NCBI GenBank assembly: GCA_022605955.1 | Contig: JAKCOZ010000226.1 | Location: 248,001-312,000, forward strand | Reading direction: 5' to 3' | From: Rallus limicola | Taxonomy: Eukaryota; Chordata; Aves; Gruiformes; Rallidae | Length of the DNA: 64,000 nt | Shown here: in pieces, positions 22,355 to 33,836 of the stretch | Position numbering within the stretch: the stretch's first letter is position 1 | Layout of the letters: the number at the start of each line of letters is the position of its first letter | The notes under the pieces: model-generated | Told to the model about the DNA's origin: nothing | Database searches by the model: none | The model's input: the letters and a program-made list of their open reading frames with translations, nothing else | Translations under genes and position numbers: made by a program

Positions 22355-25126
22355 ATGCCTTTCAGGCCTAGCTTCTTTACTTTGCGAGCTATTGCTTGAC
22401 GTTTAGCATGTTTTGAACTGCAGTCTGCTAGGGCCGAGAAAAGCACCGTAGGAGGTTCCAGGCATGTTCCCTCTTTCCAGGCAAAGGAAAAGGCTGAGAG
22501 CCAAAGTGACAGGGTCTCTTCGTGTGTCCTGTTAGGAGGTTTCAGACAAGCTATGCCTTTCAGGCCTAGCTTCTTTACTTTGGGAGTTATTGCTGGACGT
22601 TTAGCATGTTTTGAACTGCAGTCTGCTAGGGCCGAGAAAAGCACCGTAGGAGGTTCCAGGCATGTTCCCTCTTTCCAGGCAAAGGAAAAGGCTGAGAGCC
22701 AAAGTGACAGGGTCTGCTCGTGTGTCCTGTTAGGAGGTTTCAGACAAGCTATGCCTTTCAGGCCTAGCTTCTTTACTTTGGGAGTTATTGCTGGACGTTT
22801 AGCATGTTTTGAACTGCAGTCTGCTAGGGCCGAGAAAAGCACCGTAGGAGGTTCCAGGCATGTTCCCTCTTTCCAGGCAAAGGAAAAGGCTGAGAGCCAA
22901 AGTGACAGGGTCTGCTCGTGTGTCCTGTTAGGAGGTTTCAGACAAGCTATGCCTTTCAGGCCTAGCTTCTTTACTTTGGGAGTTATTGCTGGACGTTTAG
23001 CATGTTTTGAACTGCAGTCTGCTAGGGCCGAGAAAAGCACCGTAGGAGGTTCCAGGCATGTTCCCTCTTTCCAGGCAAAGGAAAAGGCTGAGAGCCAAAG
23101 TGACAGGGTCTGCTCGTGTGTCCTGTTAGGAGGTTTCAGACAAGCTATGCCTTTCAGGCCTAGCTTCTTTACTTTGGGAGCTATTGCTGGACGTTTAGCA
23201 TGTTTTGAACTGCAGTCTGCTAGGGCCGAGAAAAGCACCGTAGGAGGTTCCAGGCATGTTCCCTCTTTCCAGGCAAAGGAAAAGGCTGAGAGCCAAAGTG
23301 ACAGGGTCTGCTCGTGTGTCCTGTTAGGAGTTTTCAGACAAGCTATGCCTTTCAGGCCTAGCTTCTTTACTTTGGGAGCTATTGCTGGACGTTTAGCATG
23401 TTTTGAACTGCAGTCTGCTAGGGCCGAGAAAAGCACCGTAGGAGGTTCCAGGCATGTTCCCTCTTTCCAGGCAAACGAAAAGGCTGAGAGCCAAAGTGAC
23501 AGGGTCTGCTCGTGTGTCCTGTTAGGAGGTTTCAGACAAGCTATGCCTTTCAGGCCTAGCTTCTTTACTTTGGGAGTTATTGCTGGACGTTTAGCATGTT
23601 TTGAACTGCAGTCTGCTAGGGCCGAGAAAAGCACCGTAGGAGGTTCCAGGCATGTTCCCTCTTTCCAGGCAAAGGAAAAGGCTGAGAGCCAAAGTGACAG
23701 GGTCTGCTCGTGTGTCCTGTTAGGAGGTTTCAGACAAGCTATGCCTTTCAGGCCTAGCTTCTTTACTTTGGGAGCTATTGCTGGACGTTTAGCATGTTTT
23801 GAACTGCAGTCTGCTAGGGCCGAGAAAAGCACCGTAGGAGGTTCCAGGCATGTTCCCTCTTTCCAGGCAAAGGAAAAGGCTGAGAGCCAAAGTGACAGGG
23901 TCTGCTCGTGTGTCCTGTTAGGAGGTTTCAGACAAGCTATGCCTTTCAGGCCTAGCTTCTTTACTTTGGGAGTTATTGCTGGACGTTTAGCATGTTTTGA
24001 ACTGCAGTCTGCTAGGGCCGAGAAAAGCACCGTAGGAGGTTCCAGGCATGTTCCCTCTTTCCAGGCAAAGGAAAAGGCTGAGAGCCAAAGTGACAGGGTC
24101 TGCTCGTGTGTCCTGTTAGGAGGTTTCAGACAAGCTATGCCTTTCAGGCCTAGCTTCTTTACTTTGGGAGTTATTGCTGGACGTTTAGCATGTTTTGAAC
24201 TGCAGTCTGCTAGGGCCAAGAAAAGCACCGTAGGAGGTTCCAGGCATGTTCCCTCTTTCCAGGCAAAGGAAAAGGCTGAGAGCCAAAGTGACAGGGTCTG
24301 CTCGTGTGTCCTGTTAGGAGGTTTCAGACAAGCTATGCCTTTCAGGCCTAGCTTCTTTACTTTGGGAGTTTTTGCTGGACGTTTAGCATGTTTTGAACTG
24401 CAGTCTGCTAGGGCCGAGAAAAGCACCGTAGGAGGTTCCAGGCATGTTCCCTCTTTCCAGGCAAAGGAAAAGGCTGAGAGCCAAAGTGACAGGGTCTGCT
24501 CGTGTGTCCTGTTAGGAGGTTTCAGACAAGCTATGCCTTTCAGGCCTAGCTTCTTTACTTTGGGAGCTATTGCTGGACGTTTAGCATGTTTTGAACTGCA
24601 GTCTGCTAGGGCCGAGAAAAGCACCGTAGGAGGTTCCAGGCATGTTCCCTCTTTCCAGGCAAAGGAAAAGGCTGAGAGCCAAAGTGACAGGGTCTGCTCG
24701 TGTGTCCTGTTAGGAGGTTTCAGACAAGCTATGCCTTTCAGGCCTAGCTTCTTTACTTTGGGAGTTATTGCTGGACGTTTAGCATGTTTTGAACTGCAGT
24801 CTGCTAGGGCCGAGAAAAGCACCGTAGGAGGTTCCAGGCATGTTCCCTCTTTCCAGGCAAAGGAAAAGGCTGAGAGCCAAAGTGACAGGGTCTGCTCGTG
24901 TGTCCTGTTAGGAGGTTTCAGACAAGCTATGCCTTTCAGGCCTAGCTTCTTTACTTTGGGAGCTATTGCTGGACGTTTAGCATGTTTTGAACTGCAGTCT
25001 GCTAGGGCCGAGAAAAGCACCGTAGGAGGTTCCAGGCATGTTCCCTCTTTCCAGGCAAAGGAAAAGGCTGAGAGCCAAAGTGACAGGGTCTGCTCGTGTG
25101 TCCTGTTAGGAGGTTTCAGACAAGCT
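22355..25126. repeat. 14-monomer block with double-mutant head unit, copy A
   Basis: The head unit has m31 G>C and m43 G>T (TTTGCGAG then GCTTGACG at 22381-22402), which creates a TGA in the long plus frame. Later units include m185 G>T (23147), one with CAAACGAAAAG (about 23476), m82 G>A (24137) and m35 T with m37 A>T (GAGTTTTTGC near 24367). The same marker order recurs in 29877-32846. Copy A is one unit shorter near its left end. Confidence 0.88.
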
Positions 25127-26710
25127 ATGCCTTTCAGGCCTAGCTTCTTTACTTTGGGAGCTATTGCTGGACGTTTAGCATGTTTTGAACTGCAGTCTGC
25201 TAGGGCCGAGAAAAGCACCGTAGGAGGTTCCAGGCATGTTCCCTCTTTCCAGGCAAAGGAAAAGGCTGAGAGCCAAAGTGACAGGGTCTGCTCGTGTGTC
25301 CTGTTAGGAGGTTTCAGACAAGCTATGCCTTTCAGGCCTAGCTTCTTTACTTTGGGAGCTATTGCTGGACGTTTAGCATGTTTTGAACTGCAGTCTGCTA
25401 GGGCCGAGAAAAGCACCGTAGGAGGTTCCAGGCATGTTCCCTCTTTCCAGGCAAAGGAAAAGGCTGAGAGCCAAAGTGACAGGGTCTGCTCGTGTGTCCT
25501 GTTAGGAGGTTTCAGACAAGCTATGCCTTTCAGGCCTAGCTTCTTTACTTTGGGAGCTATTGCTGGACGTTTAGCATGTTTTGAACTGCAGTCTGCTAGG
25601 GCCGAGAAAAGCACCGTAGGAGGTTCCAGGCATGTTCCCTCTTTCCAGGCAAAGGAAAAGGCTGAGAGCCAAAGTGACAGGGTCTGCTCGTGTGTCCTGT
25701 TAGGAGGTTTCAGACAAGCTATGCCTTTCAGGCCTAGCTTCTTTACTTTGGGAGCTATTGCTGGACGTTTAGCATGTTTTGAACTGCAGTCTGCTAGGGC
25801 CGAGAAAAGCACCGTAGGAGGTTCCAGGCATGTTCCCTCTTTCCAGGCAAAGGAAAAGGCTGAGAGCCAAAGTGACAGGGTCTGCTCGTGTGTCCTGTTA
25901 GGAGGTTTCAGACAAGCTATGCCTTTCAGGCCTAGCTTCTTTACTTTGGGAGTTATTGCTGGACGTTTAGCATGTTTTGAACTGCAGTCTGCTAGGGCCG
26001 AGAAAAGCACCGTAGGAGGTTCCAGGCATGTTCCCTCTTTCCAGGCAAAGGAAAAGGCTGAGAGCCAAAGTGACAGGGTCTGCTCGTGTGTCCTGTTAGG
26101 AGGTTTCAGACAAGCTATGCCTTTCAGGCCTAGCTTCTTTACGTTGGGAGTTATTGCTGGACGTTTAGCATGTTTTGAACTGCAGTCTGCTAGGGCCGAG
26201 AAAAGCACCGTAGGAGGTTCCAGGCATGTTCCCTCTTTCCAGGCAAAGGAAAAGGCTGAGAGCCAAAGTGACAGGGTCTGCTCGTGTGTCCTGTTAGGAG
26301 GTTTCAGACAAGCTATGCCTTTCAGGCCTAGCTTCTTTACTTTGGGAGTTATTGCTGGACGTTTAGCATGTTTTGAACTGCAGTCTGCTAGGGCCGAGAA
26401 AAGCACCGTAGGAGGTTCCAGGCATGTTCCCTCTTTCCAGGCAAAGGAAAAGGCTGAGAGCCAAAGTGACAGGGTCTGCTCGTGTGTCCTGTTAGGAGGT
26501 TTCAGACAAGCTATGCCTTTCAGGCCTAGCTTCTTTACTTTGGGAGTTATTGCTGGACGTTTAGCATGTTTTGAACTGCAGTCTGCTAGGGCCGAGAAAA
26601 GCACCGTAGGAGGTTCCAGGCATGTTCCCTCTTTCCAGGCAAAGGAAAAGGCTGAGAGCCAAAGTGACAGGGTCTGTTCGTGTGTCCTGTTAGGAGGTTT
26701 CAGACAAGCT
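25127..26710. repeat. Eight monomers: A-type run then V-type run
   Basis: Four consensus A-type units are followed by four V-types. Together with the A-type at 24929 this makes a run of five near-identical A units. One V unit has m27 T>G (26117) and the last has m165 C>T. The change from A-run to V-run probably marks an exchange junction between block copy A and the module tail that follows. Confidence 0.82.
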
Positions 26711-29085
26711 ATGCCTTTCAGGCCTAGCTTCTTTACGTTGGGAGCTATTGCTGGACGTTTAGCATGTTTTGAACTGCAGTCTGCTAGGGCCGAGAAAAGC
26801 ACCGTAGGAGGTTCCAGGCATGTTCCCTCATTCCAGGCAAAGGAAAAGGCTGAGAGCCAAAGTGACAGGGTCTGCTCGTGTGTCCTGTTAGGAGGTTTCA
26901 GACAAGCTATGCATTTCAGGCCTAGCTTCTTTACTTTGGGAGTTATTGCTGGACGTTTAGCATGTTTTGAACTGCAGTCTGCTAGGGCCGAGAAAAGCAC
27001 CGTAGGAGGTTCCAGGCATGTTCCCTCTTTCCAGGCAAAGGAAAAGGCTGAGAGCCAAAGTGACAGGGTCTGCTCGTGTGTCCTGTTAGGAGGTTTCAGA
27101 CAAGCTATGCCTTTCAGGCCTAGCTTCTTTACTTTGGGAGTTATTGCTGGACGTTTAGCATGTTTTGAACTGCAGTCTGCTAGGGCCGAGAAAAGCACCG
27201 TAGGAGGTTCCAGGCATGTTCCCTCTTTCCAGGCAAAGGAAAAGGCTGAGAACCAAAGTGACAGGGTCTGCTCGTGTGTCCTGTTAGGAGGTTTCAGACA
27301 AGCTATGCCTTTCAGGCCTAGCTTCTTTACGTTGGGAGTTATTGCTGGACGTTTAGCATGTTTTGAACTGCAGTCTGCTAGGGCCGAGAAAAGCACCGTA
27401 GGAGGTTCCAGGCATGTTCCCTCTTTCCAGGCAAAGGAATAGGCTGAGAGCCAAAGTGACAGGGTCTGCTCGTGTGTCCTGTTAGGAGGTTTCAGACAAG
27501 CTATGCCTTTCAGGCCTAGCTTCTTTACTTTGGGAGTTATTGCTGGACGTTTAGCATGTTTTGAACTGCAGTCTGCTAGGGCCGAGAAAAGCACCGTAGG
27601 AGGTTCCAGGCATGTTCCCTCTTTCCAGGCAAAGGAAAAGGCTGAGAGCCAAAGTGACAGGGTCTGCTCGTGTGTCCTGTTAGGAGGTTTCAGACAAGCT
27701 ATGCCTTTCAGGCCTAGCTTCTTTACTTTGGGAGCTATTGCTGGACGTTTAGCATGTTTTGAACTGCAGTCTGCTAGGGCCGAGAAAAGCACCGTAGGAG
27801 GTTCCAGGCATGTTCCCTCTTTCCAGGCAAAGGAAAAGGCTGAGAGCCAAAGTGACAGGGTCTGTTCGTGTGTCCTGTTAGGAGGTTTCAGACAAGCTAT
27901 GCCTTTCAGGCCTAGCTTCTTTACTTTGGGAGCTATTGCTGGACGTTTAGCATGTTTTGAACTGCAGTCTGCTAGGGCCGAGAAAAGCACCGTAGGAGGT
28001 TCCAGGCATGTTCCCTCTTTCCAGGCAAAGGAAAAGGCTGAGAGCCAAAGTGACAGGGGCTGCTCGTGTGTCCTGTTAGGAGGTTTCAGACAAGCTATGC
28101 CTTTCAGGCCTAGCTTCTTTACTTTGGGAGCTATTGCTGGACGTTTAGCATGTTTTGAACTGCAGTCTGCTAGGGCCGAGAAAAGCACCGTAGGAGGTTC
28201 CAGGCATGTTCCCTCTTTCCAGGCAAAGGAAAAGGCTGAGAGCCAAAGTGACAGGGTCTGCTCGTGTGTCCTGTTAGGAGGTTTCAGACAAGCTATGCCT
28301 TTCAGGCCTAGCTTCTTTACTTTGGGAGCTATTGCTGGACGTTTAGCATGTTTTGAACTGCAGTCTGCTAGGGCCGAGAAAAGCACCGTAGGAGGTTCCA
28401 GGCATGTTCCCTCTTTCCAGGCAAAGGAAAAGGCTGAGAGCCAAAGTGACAGGGTCTGCTCGTGTGTCCTGTTAGGAGGTTTCAGACAAGCTATGCCTTT
28501 CAGGCCTAGCTTCTTTACTTTGGGAGCTATTGCTGGACGTTTAGCATGTTTTGAACTGCAGTCTGCTAGGGCCGAGAAAAGCACCGTAGGAGGTTCCAGG
28601 CATGTTCCCTCTTTCCAGGCAAAGGAAAAGGCTGAGAGCCAAAGTGACAGGGTCTGTTCGTGTGTCCTGTTAGGAGGTTTCAGACAAGCTATGCCTTTCA
28701 GGCCTAGCTTCTTTACTTTGGGAGCTGTTGCTGGACGATTAGCATGTTTTGAACTGCAGTCTGCTAGGGCCGAGAAAAGCACCGTAGGAGGTTCCAGGCA
28801 TGTTCCCTCTTTCCAGGCAAAGGAAAAGGCTGAGAGCCAAAGTGACAGGGTCTGCTCGTGTGTCCTGTTAGGAGGTTTCAGACAAGCTATGCCTTTCAGG
28901 CCTAGCTTCTTTACGTTGGGTGCTATTGCTGGACGTTAGCATGTTTTGAACTGCAGTCTGCTAGGGCCGAGAAAAGCACCGTAGGAGGTTCCAGGCATGT
29001 TCCCTCTTTCCAGGCAAAGGAAAAGGCTGAGAGCCAAAGTGACAGGGTCTGCTCGTGTGTCCTGTTAGGAGGTTTCAGACAAGCT
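26711..29085. repeat. Distal half of the marker module, headless copy (12 monomers)
   Basis: This copy begins at the m120-m5 landmark pair (26711 and 26909) and runs through the m146 unit (27107), the m161 T>G unit (27899), the m37/m48 unit (28691) and the d-monomer with GGGTGC (28889). It lies 7,324 bp after the same units of copy 2. The six-variant head unit is absent. A private A>T at 27440 gives TAG in the plus frame (GGAATAGGC). Confidence 0.88.
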
Positions 29086-29876
29086 ATGCCTTTCAGGCCT
29101 AGCTTCTTTACTTTGGGAGCTATTGCTGGACGTTTAGCATGTTTTGAACTGCAGTCTGCTAGGGCCGAGAAAAGCACCGTAGGAGGTTCCAGGCATGTTC
29201 CCTCTTTCCAGGCAAAGGAAAAGGCTGAGAGCCAAAGTGACAGGGTCTGCTCGTGTGTCCTGTTAGGAGGTTTCAGACAAGCTATGCCTTTCAGGCCTAG
29301 CTTCTTTACTTTGGGAGCTATTGCTGGACGTTTAGCATGTTTTGAACTGCAGTCTGCTAGGGCCGAGAAAAGCACCGTAGGAGGTTCCAGGCATGTTCCC
29401 TCTTTCCAGGCAAAGGAAAAGGCTGAGAGCCAAAGTGACAGGGTCTGCTCGTGTGTCCTGTTAGGAGGTTTCAGACAAGCTATGCCTTTCAGGCCTAGCT
29501 TCTTTACTTTGGGAGCTATTGCTGGACGTTTAGCATGTTTTGAACTGCAGTCTGCTAGGGCCAAGAAAAGCACCGTAGGAGGTTCCAGGCATGTTCCCTC
29601 TTTCCAGGCAAAGGAAAAGGCTGAGAGCCAAAGTGACAGGGTCTGCTCGTGTGTCCTGTTAGGAGGTTTCAGACAAGCTATGCCTTTCAGGCCTAGCTTC
29701 TTTACGTTGGGAGCTATTGCTGGACGTTAGCATGTTTTGAACTGCAGTCTGCTAGGGCCGAGAAAAGCACCGTAGGAGGTTCCAGGCATGTTCCCTCTTT
29801 CCAGGCAAAGGAAAAGGCTGAGAGCCAAAGTGACAGGGTCTGCTCGTGTGTCCTGTTAGGAGGTTTCAGACAAGCT
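29086..29876. repeat. Tetramer: A, A, A with m82 G>A, d-monomer (791 bp)
   Basis: This is the tail seen at 21762-22354 with one extra A-type unit. It ends in a d-monomer (GGACGTTAG at 29722-29730) and is followed by the double-mutant head unit at 29877, just as 22355 follows its own tail. The 791-bp spacing (4 x 198 - 1) is the same one that dominates 37.8-42 kb. Confidence 0.87.
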
Positions 29877-32800
29877 ATGCCTTTCAGGCCTAGCTTCTTT
29901 ACTTTGCGAGCTATTGCTTGACGTTTAGCATGTTTTGAACTGCAGTCTGCTAGGGCCGAGAAAAGCACCGTAGGAGGTTCCAGGCATGTTCCCTCTTTCC
30001 AGGCAAAGGAAAAGGCTGAGAGCCAAAGTGACAGGGTCTGTTCGTGTGTCCTGTTAGGAGGTTTCAGACAAGCTATGCCTTTCAGGCCTAGCTTCTTTAC
30101 TTTGGGAGTTATTGCTGGACGTTTAGCATGTTTTGAACTGCAGTCTGCTAGGGCCGAGAAAAGCACCGTAGGAGGTTCCAGGCATGTTCCCTCTTTCCAG
30201 GCAAAGGAAAAGGCTGAGAGCCAAAGTGACAGGGTCTGCTCGTGTGTCCTGTTAGGAGGTTTCAGACAAGCTATGCCTTTCAGGCCTAGCTTCTTTACTT
30301 TGGGAGCTATTGCTGGACGTTTAGCATGTTTTGAACTGCAGTCTGCTAGGGCCGAGAAAAGCACCGTAGGAGGTTCCAGGCATGTTCCCTCTTTCCAGGC
30401 AAAGGAAAAGGCTGAGAGCCAAAGTGACAGGGTCTGCTCGTGTGTCCTGTTAGGAGGTTTCAGACAAGCTATGCCTTTCAGGCCTAGCTTCTTTACTTTG
30501 GGAGTTATTGCTGGACGTTTAGCATGTTTTGAACTGCAGTCTGCTAGGGCCGAGAAAAGCACCGTAGGAGGTTCCAGGCATGTTCCCTCTTTCCAGGCAA
30601 AGGAAAAGGCTGAGAGCCAAAGTGACAGGGTCTGCTCGTGTGTCCTGTTAGGAGGTTTCAGACAAGCTATGCCTTTCAGGCCTAGCTTCTTTACTTTGGG
30701 AGTTATTGCTGGACGTTTAGCATGTTTTGAACTGCAGTCTGCTAGGGCCGAGAAAAGCACCGTAGGAGGTTCCAGGCATGTTCCCTCTTTCCAGGCAAAG
30801 GAAAAGGCTGAGAGCCAAAGTGACAGGGTCTGCTCGTGTGTCCTGTTAGGAGGTTTCAGACAAGCTATGCCTTTCAGGCCTAGCTTCTTTACTTTGGGAG
30901 CTATTGCTGGACGTTTAGCATGTTTTGAACTGCAGTCTGCTAGGGCCGAGAAAAGCACCGTAGGAGGTTCCAGGCATGTTCCCTCTTTCCAGGCAAAGGA
31001 AAAGGCTGAGAGCCAAAGTGACAGGGTCTGCTCGTGTGTCCTGTTAGGAGTTTTCAGACAAGCTATGCCTTTCAGGCCTAGCTTCTTTACTTTGGGAGCT
31101 ATTGCTGGACGTTTAGCATGTTTTGAACTGCAGTCTGCTAGGGCCGAGAAAAGCACCGTAGGAGGTTCCAGGCATGTTCCCTCTTTCCAGGCAAAGGAAA
31201 AGGCTGAGAGCCAAAGTGACAGGGTCTGCTCGTGTGTCCTGTTAGGAGGTTTCAGACAAGCTATGCCTTTCAGGCCTAGCTTCTTTACTTTGGGAGTTAT
31301 TGCTGGACGTTTAGCATGTTTTGAACTGCAGTCTGCTAGGGCCGAGAAAAGCACCGTAGGAGGTTCCAGGCATGTTCCCTCTTTCCAGGCAAAGGAAAAG
31401 GCTGAGAGCCAAAGTGACAGGGTCTGCTCGTGTGTCCTGTTAGGAGGTTTCAGACAAGCTATGCCTTTCAGGCCTAGCTTCTTTACTTTGGGAGCTATTG
31501 CTGGACGTTTAGCATGTTTTGAACTGCAGTCTGCTAGGGCCGAGAAAAGCACCGTAGGAGGTTCCAGGCATGTTCCCTCTTTCCAGGCAAAGGAAAAGGC
31601 TGAGAGCCAAAGTGACAGGGTCTGCTCGTGTGTCCTGTTAGGAGGTTTCAGACAAGCTATGCCTTTCAGGCCTAGCTTCTTTACTTTGGGAGTTATTGCT
31701 GGACGTTTAGCATGTTTTGAACTGCAGTCTGCTAGGGCCGAGAAAAGCACCGTAGGAGGTTCCAGGCATGTTCCCTCTTTCCAGGCAAAGGAAAAGGCTG
31801 AGAGCCAAAGTGACAGGGTCTGCTCGTGTGTCCTGTTAGGAGGTTTCAGACAAGCTATGCCTTTCAGGCCTAGCTTCTTTACTTTGGGAGTTATTGCTGG
31901 ACGTTTAGCATGTTTTGAACTGCAGTCTGCTAGGGCCAAGAAAAGCACCGTAGGAGGTTCCAGGCATGTTCCCTCTTTCCAGGCAAAGGAAAAGGCTGAG
32001 AGCCAAAGTGACAGGGTCTGCTCGTGTGTCCTGTTAGGAGGTTTCAGACAAGCTATGCCTTTCAGGCCTAGCTTCTTTACTTTGGGAGTTTTTGCTGGAC
32101 GTTTAGCATGTTTTGAACTGCAGTCTGCTAGGGCCGAGAAAAGCACCGTAGGAGGTTCCAGGCATGTTCCCTCTTTCCAGGCAAAGGAAAAGGCTGAGAG
32201 CCAAAGTGACAGGGTCTGCTCGTGTGTCCTGTTAGGAGGTTTCAGACAAGCTATGCCTTTCAGGCCTAGCTTCTTTACTTTGGGAGCTATTGCTGGACGT
32301 TTAGCATGTTTTGAACTGCAGTCTGCTAGGGCCGAGAAAAGCACCGTAGGAGGTTCCAGGCATGTTCCCTCTTTCCAGGCAAAGGAAAAGGCTGAGAGCC
32401 AAAGTGACAGGGTCTGTTCGTGTGTCCTGTTAGGAGGTTTCAGACAAGCTATGCCTTTCAGGCCTAGCTTCTTTACTTTGGGAGTTATTGCTGGACGTTT
32501 AGCATGTTTTGAACTGCAGTCTGCTAGGGCCGAGAAAAGCACCGTAGGAGGTTCCAGGCATGTTCCCTCTTTCCAGGCAAAGGAAAAGGCTGAGAGCCAA
32601 AGTGACAGGGTCTGCTCGTGTGTCCTGTTAGGAGGTTTCAGACAAGCTATGCCTTTCAGGCCTAGCTTCTTTACTTTGGGAGCTATTGCTGGACGTTTAG
32701 CATGTTTTGAACTGCAGTCTGCTAGGGCCGAGAAAAGCACCGTAGGAGGTTCCAGGCATGTTCCCTCTTTCCAGGCAAAGGAAAAGGCTGAGAGCCAAAG

Positions 32801-33836
32801 TGACAGGGTCTGCTCGTGTGTCCTGTTAGGAGGTTTCAGACAAGCTATGCCTTTCAGGCCTAGCTTCTTTACTTTGGGAGTTATTGCTGGACGTTTAGCA
32901 TGTTTTGAACTGCAGTCTGCTAGGGCCGAGAAAAGCACCGTAGGAGGTTCCAGGCATGTTCCCTCTTTCCAGGCAAAGGAAAAGGCTGAGAGCCAAAGTG
33001 ACAGGGTCTGCTCGTGTGTCCTGTTAGGAGGTTTCAGACAAGCTATGCCTTTCAGGCCTAGCTTCTTTACTTTGGGAGTTATTGCTGGACGTTTAGCATG
33101 TTTTGAACTGCAGTCTGCTAGGGCCGAGAAAAGCACCGTAGGAGGTTCCAGGCATGTTCCCTCTTTCCAGGCAAAGGAAAAGGCTGAGAGCCAAAGTGAC
33201 AGGGTCTGCTCGTGTGTCCTGTTAGGAGGTTTCAGACAAGCTATGCCTTTCAGGCCTAGCTTCTTTACTTTGGGAGCTATTGCTGGACGTTTAGCATGTT
33301 TTGAACTGCAGTCTGCTAGGGCCGAGAAAAGCACCGTAGGAGGTTCCAGGCATGTTCCCTCTTTCCAGGCAAAGGAAAAGGCTGAGAGCCAAAGTGACAG
33401 GGTCTGCTCGTGTGTCCTGTTAGGAGGTTTCAGACAAGCTATGCCTTTCAGGCCTAGCTTCTTTACGTTGGGAGCTATTGCTGGACGTTTAGCATGTTTT
33501 GAACTGCAGTCTGCTAGGGCCGAGAAAAGCACCGTAGGAGGTTCCAGGCATGTTCCCTCTTTCCAGGCAAAGGAAAAGGCTGAGAGCCAAAGTGACAGGG
33601 TCTGCTCGTGTGTCCTGTTAGGAGGTTTCAGACAAGCTATGCCTTTCAGGCCTAGCTTCTTTACTTTGGGAGTTATTGCTGGACGTTTAGCATGTTTTGA
33701 ACTGCAGTCTGCTAGGGCCGAGAAAAGCACCGTAGGAGGTTCCAGGCATGTTCCCTCTTTCCAGGCAAAGGAAAAGGCTGAGAGCCAAAGTGACAGGGTC
33801 TGCTCGTGTGTCCTGTTAGGAGGTTTCAGACAAGCT
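29877..33836. repeat. 20-monomer block with double-mutant head unit, copy B
   Basis: The m31 G>C and m43 G>T head unit (TTTGCGAG at 29903) is followed by m185 (30867), m82 (31857) and m37 A>T (32055) units in the order of copy A. The offset is 7,522 bp at the head and 7,720 bp afterwards, so copy B gained, or copy A lost, one 198-bp A-type unit near 30273. From 32451 the order V-A-V-V-A-A-V instead matches 16615-18000, leading into the marker unit at 33837. The block is therefore a chimera of two parents. Confidence 0.86.
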
